A stretch of DNA of 64,000 bases, taken from Halobacillus kuroshimensis DSM 18393. Its GTDB lineage: Bacteria; Bacillota; Bacilli; Bacillales; Halobacillaceae. The stretch spans positions 124,001-188,000 of the forward strand of contig NZ_AUDY01000010.1 in assembly GCF_000425705.1 (NCBI RefSeq). The letters run 5' to 3'. This document shows, piece by piece, positions 1 through 7,483 of the stretch. Within the stretch, counting starts at the first letter, position 1; each line of letters opens with the position of its first letter. A model generated the notes under the pieces. The model did no database searches and was not told the DNA's origin. It worked only from the letters and a program-made list of their open reading frames with translations. The position numbers and the translations under genes were made by a program.

Positions 1-36
1 GTTCTGTAAATAGACAAAGGGAAAGGAGAATGGGTT

Positions 37-1017
37 ATGAGCAAAAAAGTATTGGTCATTGGTGAATCGAGAGAGGGATCTCTTCGTAACGTAACTTTTG
101 AAGCAATTGCTGCAGCGAATCTCGTCAGTGATGGCGGCGAAGTAGTCGGTGTCCTCTGCGGAGATGGGGATTTGAAGGGAATGGCACAGGAAATGGTCTA
201 CTACGGCGCCGCACGTGTCATCACTGTTTCAAACCCGGAATTGAAAACGTATACATCTGATGGATATGCCCAGGCGGTCCAGCAGGTCATTGACGATGAG
301 TCTCCGGAAGGGATCATCATGGGGCATACCGCCATCGGGAAGGACTTGACGCCGAAGCTTGCCAGCAGGCTGGAGTCCGGGCTGATTTCAGATGCAACGG
401 AAGTTGTAGTCGAAGGCGGAGATATCGTCTTCACCCGTCCGATTTATTCTGGTAAAGCTTTTGAAAAGAAAAAGATTACAGACGGATTGATTTTTGCTAC
501 CATTCGTCCAAACAACATTCCGTCCCTGAATCGTGATGATTCCTTGACCGGTGCGGTGTCAGAGAAAGAGGTTCAAATCTCCAACATCCGCACAATCATT
601 AAAGAAGTCCTGAAAAAATCCTCCGATGGTGTGGATTTATCCGAAGCCAAAGTCATTGTAGCCGGAGGACGCGGTGTGAAAAGTGCAGAAGGGTTCGAGC
701 CGCTTGAAAAGCTGGCCGAAGCGCTCGGCGGAACCGTAGGGGCCTCCCGCGGTGCGTGCGATGCCGGTTACTGCGACTACTCCCTGCAGATCGGTCAGAC
801 AGGGAAGGTTGTTACACCAGACCTCTACATTGCCTGCGGGATTTCCGGTGCGATTCAGCACTTAGCGGGAATGTCCAATTCCAAAGTCATTGTAGCCGTC
901 AATAAAGATCCGGAAGCGAATATTTTCAATGTAGCTGATTACGGCATCGTCGGTGACTTGTTCGATGTCATCCCGAAACTGACCGAAGAAATCAAGCAGA
1001 TGAAAGTAAACGCATAG
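37..1017 (+). CDS. etfA: Electron transfer flavoprotein alpha subunit
   Basis: This is the FAD-binding subunit of the soluble ETF heterodimer, which takes electrons from acyl-CoA dehydrogenases during fatty-acid oxidation. At 326 residues it is normal for the family. The N-terminal half is the alpha/beta ETF domain. The C-terminal FAD domain starts at VIVAGGRG (about residues 206-213) and holds the signature GQTGKVV...ACGISGAIQHL (about 253-276). The ATG follows AAGGAGA by about 9 bases. etfB would be expected just upstream, outside the window. The gene ends at its own terminator, in the usual Bacillus place before trxA. Confidence 0.97.
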   Translation: MSKKVLVIGESREGSLRNVTFEAIAAANLVSDGGEVVGVLCGDGDLKGMAQEMVYYGAARVITVSNPELKTYTSDGYAQAVQQVIDDESPEGIIMGHTAIGKDLTPKLASRLESGLISDATEVVVEGGDIVFTRPIYSGKAFEKKKITDGLIFATIRPNNIPSLNRDDSLTGAVSEKEVQISNIRTIIKEVLKKSSDGVDLSEAKVIVAGGRGVKSAEGFEPLEKLAEALGGTVGASRGACDAGYCDYSLQIGQTGKVVTPDLYIACGISGAIQHLAGMSNSKVIVAVNKDPEANIFNVADYGIVGDLFDVIPKLTEEIKQMKVNA

Positions 1018-1018
1018 G

Positions 1019-1053
1019 AAAAAGCCGGAGCCGATCATTTGGCTTCGGCTTTA
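1019..1053 (+). terminator. Terminator of the etf operon
   Basis: A 12-bp GC-rich stem (AAAGCCGGAGCC with GGCTTCGGCTTT) begins one base after the etfA stop region and ends in TTTATT, so it looks like a rho-independent terminator. Confidence 0.85.
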
Positions 1054-1084
1054 TTCCATGTTTAAATAAGGTATAAACAAAATA

Positions 1085-1114
1085 TTAGTCACTAACAATA
1101 GATAGTGATATACT
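1085..1114 (+). promoter_or_regulatory. Promoter of trxA (extended -10)
   Basis: The -10 box TATACT (1109-1114) is preceded by TG one base upstream, giving an extended -10. A weak -35 (TTAGTC, 1085-1090) lies 18 bases away. It is placed for a start site about 30 bases before the trxA ATG. Inferred by eye only. Confidence 0.5.
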
Positions 1115-1149
1115 CTTTACAGACTAAAAGGTCGAGGAGGAATTATAGT

Positions 1150-1464
1150 ATGGCAATTGTAAAAGCTACTGATCAAACATTTACAGAAGAAACAGGCCAG
1201 GGACTTGTCCTTGCAGATTTCTGGGCACCTTGGTGCGGACCTTGTAAAATGATCGCTCCTGTATTGGAAGAAATCGATGCGGAAATGAGCGACCAAGTGA
1301 AAATCGTGAAACTCGATGTTGATGAAAACCAGGAAACAGCTGGTAAGTTCGGCGTTATGAGTATCCCGACACTGCTTCTTTTCAAAGACGGCCAGGTTGT
1401 TGACCAGGTTATCGGCTTCCAGCCTAAAGAAGCGCTAACTGAAATCATTACGAAACATGCCTGA
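1150..1464 (+). CDS. trxA: Thioredoxin
   Basis: A 104-residue cytosolic thioredoxin that reduces protein disulfides and supplies electrons to ribonucleotide reductase and similar enzymes. The active site WCGPC lies at residues 28-32 and the cis-proline loop SIPT at 71-74. The ATG at 1150 was chosen because GAGGAGG sits 7-8 bases upstream and the protein then starts MAIVKATD, as in Bacillus TrxA; a longer GTG reading would begin inside the promoter. It is monocistronic, with its own promoter and terminator, in the conserved place between etfA and uvrC. Confidence 0.97.
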   Translation: MAIVKATDQTFTEETGQGLVLADFWAPWCGPCKMIAPVLEEIDAEMSDQVKIVKLDVDENQETAGKFGVMSIPTLLLFKDGQVVDQVIGFQPKEALTEIITKHA

Positions 1465-1482
1465 GTAAAAAGGTGATCGTAG

Positions 1483-1512
1483 AAAGCCGCGCTGTATGCA
1501 GCGCGGCTTTTA
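1483..1512 (+). terminator. Terminator after trxA
   Basis: The perfect hairpin AAAGCCGCGCTG/CAGCGCGGCTTT with a short loop, followed by TTAT, lies 18 bases after the trxA stop. Confidence 0.9.
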
Positions 1513-1581
1513 TCATGCATAAATGTACCGGTCGTGTGGTATTTTCATTATATATCCTTCTGACAGTATGGAGTGAAAACA

Positions 1582-3396
1582 ATGAATTCAACGATTAAGG
1601 AGAAACTGGCCGTTTTACCAGACCAGCCCGGCTGTTATTTAATGAAAGATAAGCATGGGACAATTATTTATGTGGGGAAATCCAAAGTATTGAAGAACCG
1701 CGTGCGCTCCTACTTTACCGGAGCCCATGACGGGAAGACCCAGCGTCTTGTGCGGGAGATCGTCAATTTTGAATACATTGTCACCACCTCTGAAATAGAG
1801 GCTCTAATTCTTGAGATGAACCTGATCAAAAAGTATGACCCGAAATACAATGTTCTATTGAAAGATGATAAGACTTATCCTTATTTGAAGGTGACCGGTG
1901 AACGTCATCCCCGACTGATTGTAACGAGGAATGTGAAGAAAGATAAGGGGAAATACTTCGGTCCCTATCCGAACGTCATTGCGGCAAGGGAAACGAAGAA
2001 ACTGCTTGACCGGCTGTACCCTCTAAGAAAATGCAACACGATGCCGGACCGCGTCTGTCTGTACTATCATATGCACCAGTGCCTTGGCCCCTGTGAGTAC
2101 AAGGTTACAAAACAGACGAATGATGAAATCGTCCAGCAGATTACTTCCTTCCTGAACGGTGGACATAAGGAAATCAAAAAAGATTTGAAGCAGAAAATGC
2201 TCGATGCGTCTGAGGAACTCGATTTTGAGCGGGCCAAGGAACTCAGGGATCAGATCGAACACATTGAATCGGTCATGGAGCAGCAGAAGATGACCATGAA
2301 CGATCAAGTGGACCGGGATATTTTTGGATACAGCTATGATAAAGGGTGGATGTGCGTGCAGGTCTTTTTCATCCGCCAGGGCAAGCTGATCGAACGCGAC
2401 GTCTCGCTGTTCCCGTTCTTTGATGATCCGGAAGAAACCTTCCTCAGCTACATCGCCAGGTTTTACCTGCATCAAAACCACCCGTATCCAAAGCAGGTGC
2501 TCGTGCCTGTGGCGACGAACGTAGATGTTCTGGAAGGTGCCATCGATACGAAGGTTATGATTCCGATGCGCGGGCGCAAGAAGGAACTGGTGGAACTGGC
2601 AATGAAAAACGCCAAGATTTCCCTTGAAGAGAAGTTCGCCTTGATTGAGCGGGATGAAGAGCGGACGATTAAAGCGGTTGAATCGCTGGGAGAGAAGCTT
2701 CATATTGAAACCCCGCACCGGATTGAGGCGTTTGATAACTCCAATATCCAGGGAGCGGATCCGGTTTCAGCGATGGTCGTCTTTACGGACGGCCGTGCCG
2801 ATAAAAAAGAGTACAGAAAATACAAAGTCCGGGATGTTAAAGGCCCGGATGACTATGAAACGATGCGCGAAGTGGTTCGAAGGCGCTACCAGCGTGTCTT
2901 AAAAGAAGACCTTCCGCTCCCGGATCTGATTGTCGTTGATGGAGGAAAAGGACAGATGTCAGCGGCCTTGGATGTATTGGAGAATGAGCTGGGGATAGAT
3001 GTTCCGCTCTGCGGCCTAGCCAAGGACGATAAGCACAAGACGAGCGAACTCCTGTATGGAGATCCTCCTTCGCCGGTGGATCTGGATAGGAAATCGCAGG
3101 AATTTTACCTCGTCCAGCGGATTCAGGACGAAGTCCACCGATTCGCCATCTCCTTCCACAGGCAGCTGCGCGGAAAGGGAGCCATCCAGTCTGAGCTGGA
3201 TGAAATTCCTGGTGTCGGTCAAAAGCGGAGACGCCTTCTGCTTCGTCATTTTAAGTCCGTGACAGAAATCAAGGAAGCGGATATTCAGTCAATTACGAAG
3301 CTCGGAATTCCGGAACCCGTAGCCAACACGATCCTCATTCATTTGAATGATAACCAGGACGACCCTGATGAACAAGAAGAACCAGCTGAGGAATAA
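1582..3396 (+). CDS. uvrC: Excinuclease ABC subunit C
   Basis: UvrC makes the two incisions flanking a DNA lesion in nucleotide excision repair, working with UvrA and UvrB. The N-terminal GIY-YIG nuclease starts with [12 protein letters not shown] and IIYVGK (residues 12-35). The UvrB-binding UVR helix [16 protein letters not shown] is near residue 216. The RNase H-like nuclease holds [10 protein letters not shown], and helix-hairpin-helix motifs ([13 protein letters not shown]) close the protein. Its 604 residues match Bacillus UvrC (about 598). The ATG at 1582 sits 8 bases after GGAG; a GTG three codons upstream is possible but lies within the ribosome site. The stop codon lies in the loop of the terminator. 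Confidence 0.97.
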   Translation: MNSTIKEKLAVLPDQPGCYLMKDKHGTIIYVGKSKVLKNRVRSYFTGAHDGKTQRLVREIVNFEYIVTTSEIEALILEMNLIKKYDPKYNVLLKDDKTYPYLKVTGERHPRLIVTRNVKKDKGKYFGPYPNVIAARETKKLLDRLYPLRKCNTMPDRVCLYYHMHQCLGPCEYKVTKQTNDEIVQQITSFLNGGHKEIKKDLKQKMLDASEELDFERAKELRDQIEHIESVMEQQKMTMNDQVDRDIFGYSYDKGWMCVQVFFIRQGKLIERDVSLFPFFDDPEETFLSYIARFYLHQNHPYPKQVLVPVATNVDVLEGAIDTKVMIPMRGRKKELVELAMKNAKISLEEKFALIERDEERTIKAVESLGEKLHIETPHRIEAFDNSNIQGADPVSAMVVFTDGRADKKEYRKYKVRDVKGPDDYETMREVVRRRYQRVLKEDLPLPDLIVVDGGKGQMSAALDVLENELGIDVPLCGLAKDDKHKTSELLYGDPPSPVDLDRKSQEFYLVQRIQDEVHRFAISFHRQLRGKGAIQSELDEIPGVGQKRRRLLLRHFKSVTEIKEADIQSITKLGIPEPVANTILIHLNDNQDDPDEQEEPAEE

Positions 3397-3413
3397 CAGC
3401 TGGTTCTTTTCTT
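3379..3413 (+). terminator. Terminator overlapping the uvrC stop
   Basis: AACCAGCTG and CAGCTGGTT form a stem around the TAA at 3394-3396, followed by CTTTTC. The minus-strand yslB gene ends at 3412, so the hairpin sits between convergent genes and could stop transcription from both sides. Confidence 0.8.
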
Positions 3414-3855
3414 ATGCTTTCATCGCTTTGATTTCCACGACATTTTCTTTTTTATTGACTTCTTCAAAGCACTCATATGTATCATCCGTCATTTGTTTAA
3501 TGGATTCGGAAAGAAATCCGCATTCCATACGAAAATCCACGTCCAGCAGTTTTTGGTGGAGGCGTTTTTCAATCATGTGCCCTTTCAGGTGAAAGGTGTA
3601 TTCGTTTTTCTTTTCTTTTATTTTAACGAGCTCTCCCCAGCCCATGTACTGGAAGAATTCAAAGAGCTCATCGAAGGTTTCAAGACTGGTCTGTCGTGCC
3701 ATGTTTTTCCCCATATAATAAAGGAGATAAGGGGCATCCTTTCCAAGAAAGTCAGGGAGGGCGAAGTAGCGCATTAAATCGAACCCTGCTCCGGTGCCCA
3801 CAAGCGATGAAATGTTGCTTGTTGTTAGTTTCGTAGATTCTTTCAAAACGCTCAT
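3412..3855 (-). CDS. yslB: YslB-like DUF2507 protein
   Basis: A 147-residue cytosolic protein matching Bacillus YslB in content and place, between uvrC and sdhC on the opposite strand. YslB belongs to DUF2507, a small family related to the V4R/haem-NO-binding fold. Recognisable parts are the N-terminal GAGFDLMRYFALPDFLGKD segment (about residues 22-40) and the FFQYMGWGEL helix. No catalytic residues can be pointed to and the function is not known. The ATG is preceded by GAAAGGAATGAG. Its promoter would share the spacer with the sdh promoter. Confidence 0.9.
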   Translation of the reverse strand: MSVLKESTKLTTSNISSLVGTGAGFDLMRYFALPDFLGKDAPYLLYYMGKNMARQTSLETFDELFEFFQYMGWGELVKIKEKKNEYTFHLKGHMIEKRLHQKLLDVDFRMECGFLSESIKQMTDDTYECFEEVNKKENVVEIKAMKA

Positions 3856-3966
3856 TCCTTTCTCCCTTTATTATCACTCGAAATCTTCAGTGGTGCAATA
3901 TGATTTCTCTCATTTTATCAAAAGGAAATAAATGTGTATTTTTGAACATTTTATAATCCCGCTTTC

Positions 3967-3995
3967 TTGACGCTTATTCGGGATAGAAGTACAAT
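3967..3995 (+). promoter_or_regulatory. SigA promoter of sdhCAB
   Basis: TTGACG (3967-3972) and TACAAT (3990-3995) are separated by 17 bases, a near-consensus vegetative promoter. It predicts a start near 4002 and a leader of about 134 bases before sdhC. Confidence 0.75.
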
Positions 3996-4060
3996 AAACA
4001 TGTCACAAATTGTACATTCGTCAGACGAGTTTAGGGAATGGGGCTTTTCCTATAATTTTT

Positions 4061-4083
4061 TTAAGCGGAATTAAAGCGCTTAA
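4061..4083 (+). promoter_or_regulatory. Inverted repeat in the sdhC leader
   Basis: TTAAGCG (4061-4067) and CGCTTAA (4077-4083) form a perfect 7-bp inverted repeat inside the predicted leader. Just upstream, GGAA/TTCC (4034-4050) is followed by TATAATTTTTTT, which resembles a weak attenuator. In B. subtilis the sdhC leader is a target of the iron-sparing small RNA FsrA; whether that holds here cannot be seen. Confidence 0.4.
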
Positions 4084-4135
4084 CTGTCTGAAAAATGTCC
4101 ATATTCAATCTGTTACTATCTTGAGGGGGGTAAAT

Positions 4136-4756
4136 ATGGCGGGAACGCGCGGATACGTCAATCGAAGACTACATTCATTACTGGGAGTTATTCCAATCGG
4201 GATCTTTTTGATTCAGCACTTGACTGTAAACTATTTTGCAACACGTGGTCCACAGGCATTCAATGATGCGGCACACTTCATGGAGAGTCTGCCTTATCGG
4301 TATGTGCTGGAAACATTTATCATTTTCCTACCACTGTTGTTTCACGCAATTTATGGTGTGTATATTGCCTTTACAGCCAAAAGCAACTTGTCTAATTTCG
4401 GATATTTCCGGAACTGGATGTTCATTTTCCAAAGAATCACAGGGATTGTTACGCTGATCTTTATCGCGTGGCACGTCTGGGAGACACGGATCGCCATCGG
4501 TTTTGGATGGGCGGATCTTAACTACCAGTTGATGGAAGGGATTTTAACGGAGCCGTTCTTCTTCTGGTTCTATGTAATCGGTGTAATCTCTACAACCTTC
4601 CACTTTTCCAACGGACTGTGGTCTTTCTTTGTCAGCTGGGGCATCACCGTGTCACCACGCTCTCAGAAGATCATGACCTACGTAAGCATCATCGTTTTCG
4701 TTGCCATTTCCTATGTTGGAGTGCGCACGTTGATTCAGTTTGCCTACGGAATTTAA
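4136..4756 (+). CDS. sdhC: Succinate dehydrogenase cytochrome b558 subunit
   Basis: The di-haem membrane anchor of succinate:menaquinone oxidoreductase, 206 residues with five hydrophobic segments. Conserved histidines are visible in the segments containing LIQHLTVNY (about residue 28), LLFHAIYG (about 70), FIAWHVWE (about 113) and STTFHFSNG (about 155), and are likely haem ligands. The ATG at 4136 follows GAGGGGGG by 6-7 bases and gives the MAGTRGYVNRRLHSL start typical of Bacillus SdhC; upstream in-frame codons lie in the leader. First gene of sdhCAB. Confidence 0.96.
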   Translation: MAGTRGYVNRRLHSLLGVIPIGIFLIQHLTVNYFATRGPQAFNDAAHFMESLPYRYVLETFIIFLPLLFHAIYGVYIAFTAKSNLSNFGYFRNWMFIFQRITGIVTLIFIAWHVWETRIAIGFGWADLNYQLMEGILTEPFFFWFYVIGVISTTFHFSNGLWSFFVSWGITVSPRSQKIMTYVSIIVFVAISYVGVRTLIQFAYGI

Positions 4757-4819
4757 AACTATGAACATAACAATGGCAGTTTTATAGATTTTCAGTACTT
4801 AAGGGAGTGAGCTTCAATC

Positions 4820-6571
4820 ATGACAAATAAAAATATTGTTGTTGTCGGCGGCGGCCTGGCCGGCTTGATGGCAACAATTAAAGCAGCAGAACAAGGGGTT
4901 CACGTAGATCTTCTATCTATTGTGCCCGTTAAACGTTCTCACTCTGTATGTGCCCAGGGCGGAATTAACGGGGCCGTCAATACAAAAGGGGAAGGGGATT
5001 CCCCGTGGGAGCACTTTGATGATACGGTCTACGGCGGCGACTTCCTCGCCAACCAGCCACCGGTGAAAGCGATGTGTGATGCAGCGCCCGGCATCATTCA
5101 CCTTCTGGACCGTATGGGGGTCATGTTCAACCGTACGCCGGAAGGGCTTCTCGATTTCCGACGTTTCGGCGGAACCCAGCACCACCGGACAGCCTATGCG
5201 GGAGCTACGACAGGGCAGCAGCTTCTTTACGCCCTTGATGAACAGGTCCGCCGCCACGAGGTGAACGGTCTTGTAACGAAATACGAAAACTGGGAGTTCC
5301 TTTCCGCGATTATCGGCGACGATGGCGTCGGCCGTGGAGTGATCGGACAGAACTTGAGCACCCATGAAATTAAAGCGTTCCCTTCCGATGCCGTCATTAT
5401 GGCAACCGGAGGTCCCGGGATTATCTTTGGTAAGTCCACCAACTCGGTCATCAATACGGGCTCTGCTGCCGGATCCTTGTATCAGCAGGGTGTGAACTAT
5501 GCCAACGGTGAGTTCATCCAGATCCACCCGACTGCTATTCCCGGTGATGATAAACTGCGCCTGATGAGTGAGTCGGCACGTGGAGAAGGTGGACGTGTCT
5601 GGACATACAAAGACGGGGAGCCATGGTATTTCCTTGAGGAAAAATATCCGGCATACGGAAACCTTGTGCCGCGTGATATCGCAACGAGGGAAATTTTCGA
5701 CGTTTGTGTTAACCAGAAACTGGGAATCAACGGAGAAAACATGGTATACCTTGATCTCTCTCATAAAGATCCTAAGGAACTGGATGTTAAGCTTGGCGGC
5801 ATCATTGAGATATATGAGAAGTTCGTCGGTGAAGATCCGAAGAAGGTTCCGATGAAAATTTTCCCTGCCGTACACTATTCGATGGGCGGCATGTGGGTCG
5901 ACTATGATCAGATGACCAACATTCCTGGTATTTTTGCTGCCGGTGAATGTGATTATACGCAGCACGGAGGCAACCGTCTCGGAGCCAACTCACTTCTTTC
6001 CTCCATTTACGGCGGTATGGAAGCAGGTCCGAATGCTGTGAAATACCTGGATGGTCTTGAAACCCTTGCGGACGATATGAGTTCAGCTCTGTTTGATAAA
6101 GCCGTCAAAGAAGAGCAGGACAAATTCGAGAAAATTATGAGTATGGACGGCGACGAAAACGCCTACCAGATTCATAAAGAGCTTGGGGAATGGATGACGG
6201 ATAACGTGACCGTTGTCCGTGATAATGACAAGCTGTTGGAGACGGATAAAAAGATTGTTGAGCTGATGGAACGTTATGAACGCATCAACATCAACGATAC
6301 ATCCCGCTGGAGTAACCAGGGAGCTATGTTTACCCGCCAGCTTTGGAATATGCTGCAGCTGGCCCGTGTCATCACACAGGGGGCCTATAACCGTAATGAA
6401 AGCCGCGGTGCCCATTATAAGCCTGAATTCCCGGATCGTAACGATGAAGAATGGCTGAAGACAACGGTAGCAAGCTACGACAAAGAAAATAACAAGCCGG
6501 TTTTCCGTTATGACGATGTCGATACATCCTTAATCGAGCCTCGTAAACGTGACTACTCGAAGAGTAAATAA
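4820..6571 (+). CDS. sdhA: Succinate dehydrogenase flavoprotein subunit
   Basis: The flavoprotein subunit oxidises succinate to fumarate in the TCA cycle and passes electrons to SdhB. At 583 residues it matches Bacillus SdhA. The FAD-binding GGGLAGL is at residues 10-16. His41 in HSVCAQGGIN is the expected covalent FAD ligand. RRFGGTQHHRTAYAG, HPTAIPG and the substrate-arginine region SESARGEGGR are intact. GGNRLGANSLL near residue 388 closes the FAD domain. The ATG follows AAGGGAG. The gene sits 63 bases after sdhC and 14 before sdhB, one operon. Confidence 0.98.
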   Translation: MTNKNIVVVGGGLAGLMATIKAAEQGVHVDLLSIVPVKRSHSVCAQGGINGAVNTKGEGDSPWEHFDDTVYGGDFLANQPPVKAMCDAAPGIIHLLDRMGVMFNRTPEGLLDFRRFGGTQHHRTAYAGATTGQQLLYALDEQVRRHEVNGLVTKYENWEFLSAIIGDDGVGRGVIGQNLSTHEIKAFPSDAVIMATGGPGIIFGKSTNSVINTGSAAGSLYQQGVNYANGEFIQIHPTAIPGDDKLRLMSESARGEGGRVWTYKDGEPWYFLEEKYPAYGNLVPRDIATREIFDVCVNQKLGINGENMVYLDLSHKDPKELDVKLGGIIEIYEKFVGEDPKKVPMKIFPAVHYSMGGMWVDYDQMTNIPGIFAAGECDYTQHGGNRLGANSLLSSIYGGMEAGPNAVKYLDGLETLADDMSSALFDKAVKEEQDKFEKIMSMDGDENAYQIHKELGEWMTDNVTVVRDNDKLLETDKKIVELMERYERININDTSRWSNQGAMFTRQLWNMLQLARVITQGAYNRNESRGAHYKPEFPDRNDEEWLKTTVASYDKENNKPVFRYDDVDTSLIEPRKRDYSKSK

Positions 6572-6585
6572 AGGAGGTAACGATC

Positions 6586-7350
6586 ATGAGCGAAAATAAA
6601 ATGATTACGATGATCATCAAACGGCAGGACGATCCTGATCAGTCTCCGTATGAAGAGAAGTTTGAGATTCCGTATCGTGAAAATATGAATGTCATCTCTG
6701 CGCTTATGGAAATCCGCCGTAACCCTGTCAATGCAGATGGCCAGGCGACGACCCCTGTCTATTGGGACATGGGCTGCCTGGAAGAAGTATGTGGGGCCTG
6801 TTCTATGGTGATTAACGGAACACCACGACAATCCTGTACAGCGCTGGTGGATCAGCTGGAACAGCCGATCCGCCTGGAGCCGATGTCCACGTTCCCGATC
6901 AACCGTGACCTTGCTGTTGACCGGAGCCGGATGTTTGATTCCTTGAAAAAGGTCAAAGCCTGGATCCCGATCGATGGAACATACGATCTTGGTCCTGGAC
7001 CACGTATGGCCGAAAGCAAGCGTCAGTGGGCCTATGAGCTTTCCAAATGTATGACATGTGGTGTCTGCCTGGAAGCCTGCCCGAACGTAAACAGCAAGTC
7101 CGACTTTATCGGACCTGCACCGTTGTCCCAGGTGCGCCTGTTCAACTCCCATCCGACAGGGGAAATGAACAAGAGCGAGCGCCTGCAGACGATTATGGAT
7201 GGCGAAGGTCTGATGGGCTGCGGGAACGCACAAAACTGCGTACAGTCCTGTCCGAAAGGCATTCCTTTGACGACATCCATTGCTGCATTGAACCGTGATA
7301 CCGCCGTTGAATCTTTCAAGAGCTTCTTTGGCAGTGATAAGCAGGTATAA
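6586..7350 (+). CDS. sdhB: Succinate dehydrogenase iron-sulfur subunit
   Basis: The electron-transfer subunit of succinate dehydrogenase, 254 residues. The [2Fe-2S] ligands are Cys64, Cys69, Cys72 and Cys84. The ferredoxin-like part has Cys155, Cys158, Cys161 and Cys165 and then Cys212, Cys218 and Cys222, which would hold [4Fe-4S] and [3Fe-4S] clusters. The ATG follows AAAGGAGG by 9 bases. Last gene of sdhCAB, followed by a strong terminator. In Bacillus the next gene is the thioesterase ysmA, which is missing here. Confidence 0.98.
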   Translation: MSENKMITMIIKRQDDPDQSPYEEKFEIPYRENMNVISALMEIRRNPVNADGQATTPVYWDMGCLEEVCGACSMVINGTPRQSCTALVDQLEQPIRLEPMSTFPINRDLAVDRSRMFDSLKKVKAWIPIDGTYDLGPGPRMAESKRQWAYELSKCMTCGVCLEACPNVNSKSDFIGPAPLSQVRLFNSHPTGEMNKSERLQTIMDGEGLMGCGNAQNCVQSCPKGIPLTTSIAALNRDTAVESFKSFFGSDKQV

Positions 7351-7359
7351 GTCTTTACG

Positions 7360-7395
7360 AAGGACCCCGGAACTGACCGGGGTCCTTTTTCTTTT
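7360..7395 (+). terminator. Terminator of sdhCAB
   Basis: The stem AGGACCCCGG/CCGGGGTCCT is followed by TTTTCTTTTT, ten bases after the sdhB stop. Confidence 0.92.
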
Positions 7396-7412
7396 TCCAT
7401 ATGTGAAAGGGG

Positions 7413-7440
7413 TTGTAGGACTTGAGAAGGATAGTATAAT
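7413..7440 (+). promoter_or_regulatory. SigA-type promoter of the comP-like gene
   Basis: TTGTAG (7413-7418) and a perfect TATAAT (7435-7440) are 16 bases apart, downstream of the sdh terminator and 43 bases before the kinase start. The two-component pair therefore looks independently transcribed. Confidence 0.65.
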
Positions 7441-7483
7441 AGATGTGACTGAAATTCGCTCGAGTAAGAAGGTGAGCCGTAGT

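Noticed and set aside
4913-5965. 350-codon open frame on the minus strand inside sdhA
   Set aside because: It mirrors a fully conserved flavoprotein gene, has no ribosome site and gives no recognisable protein; a shadow of codon bias.
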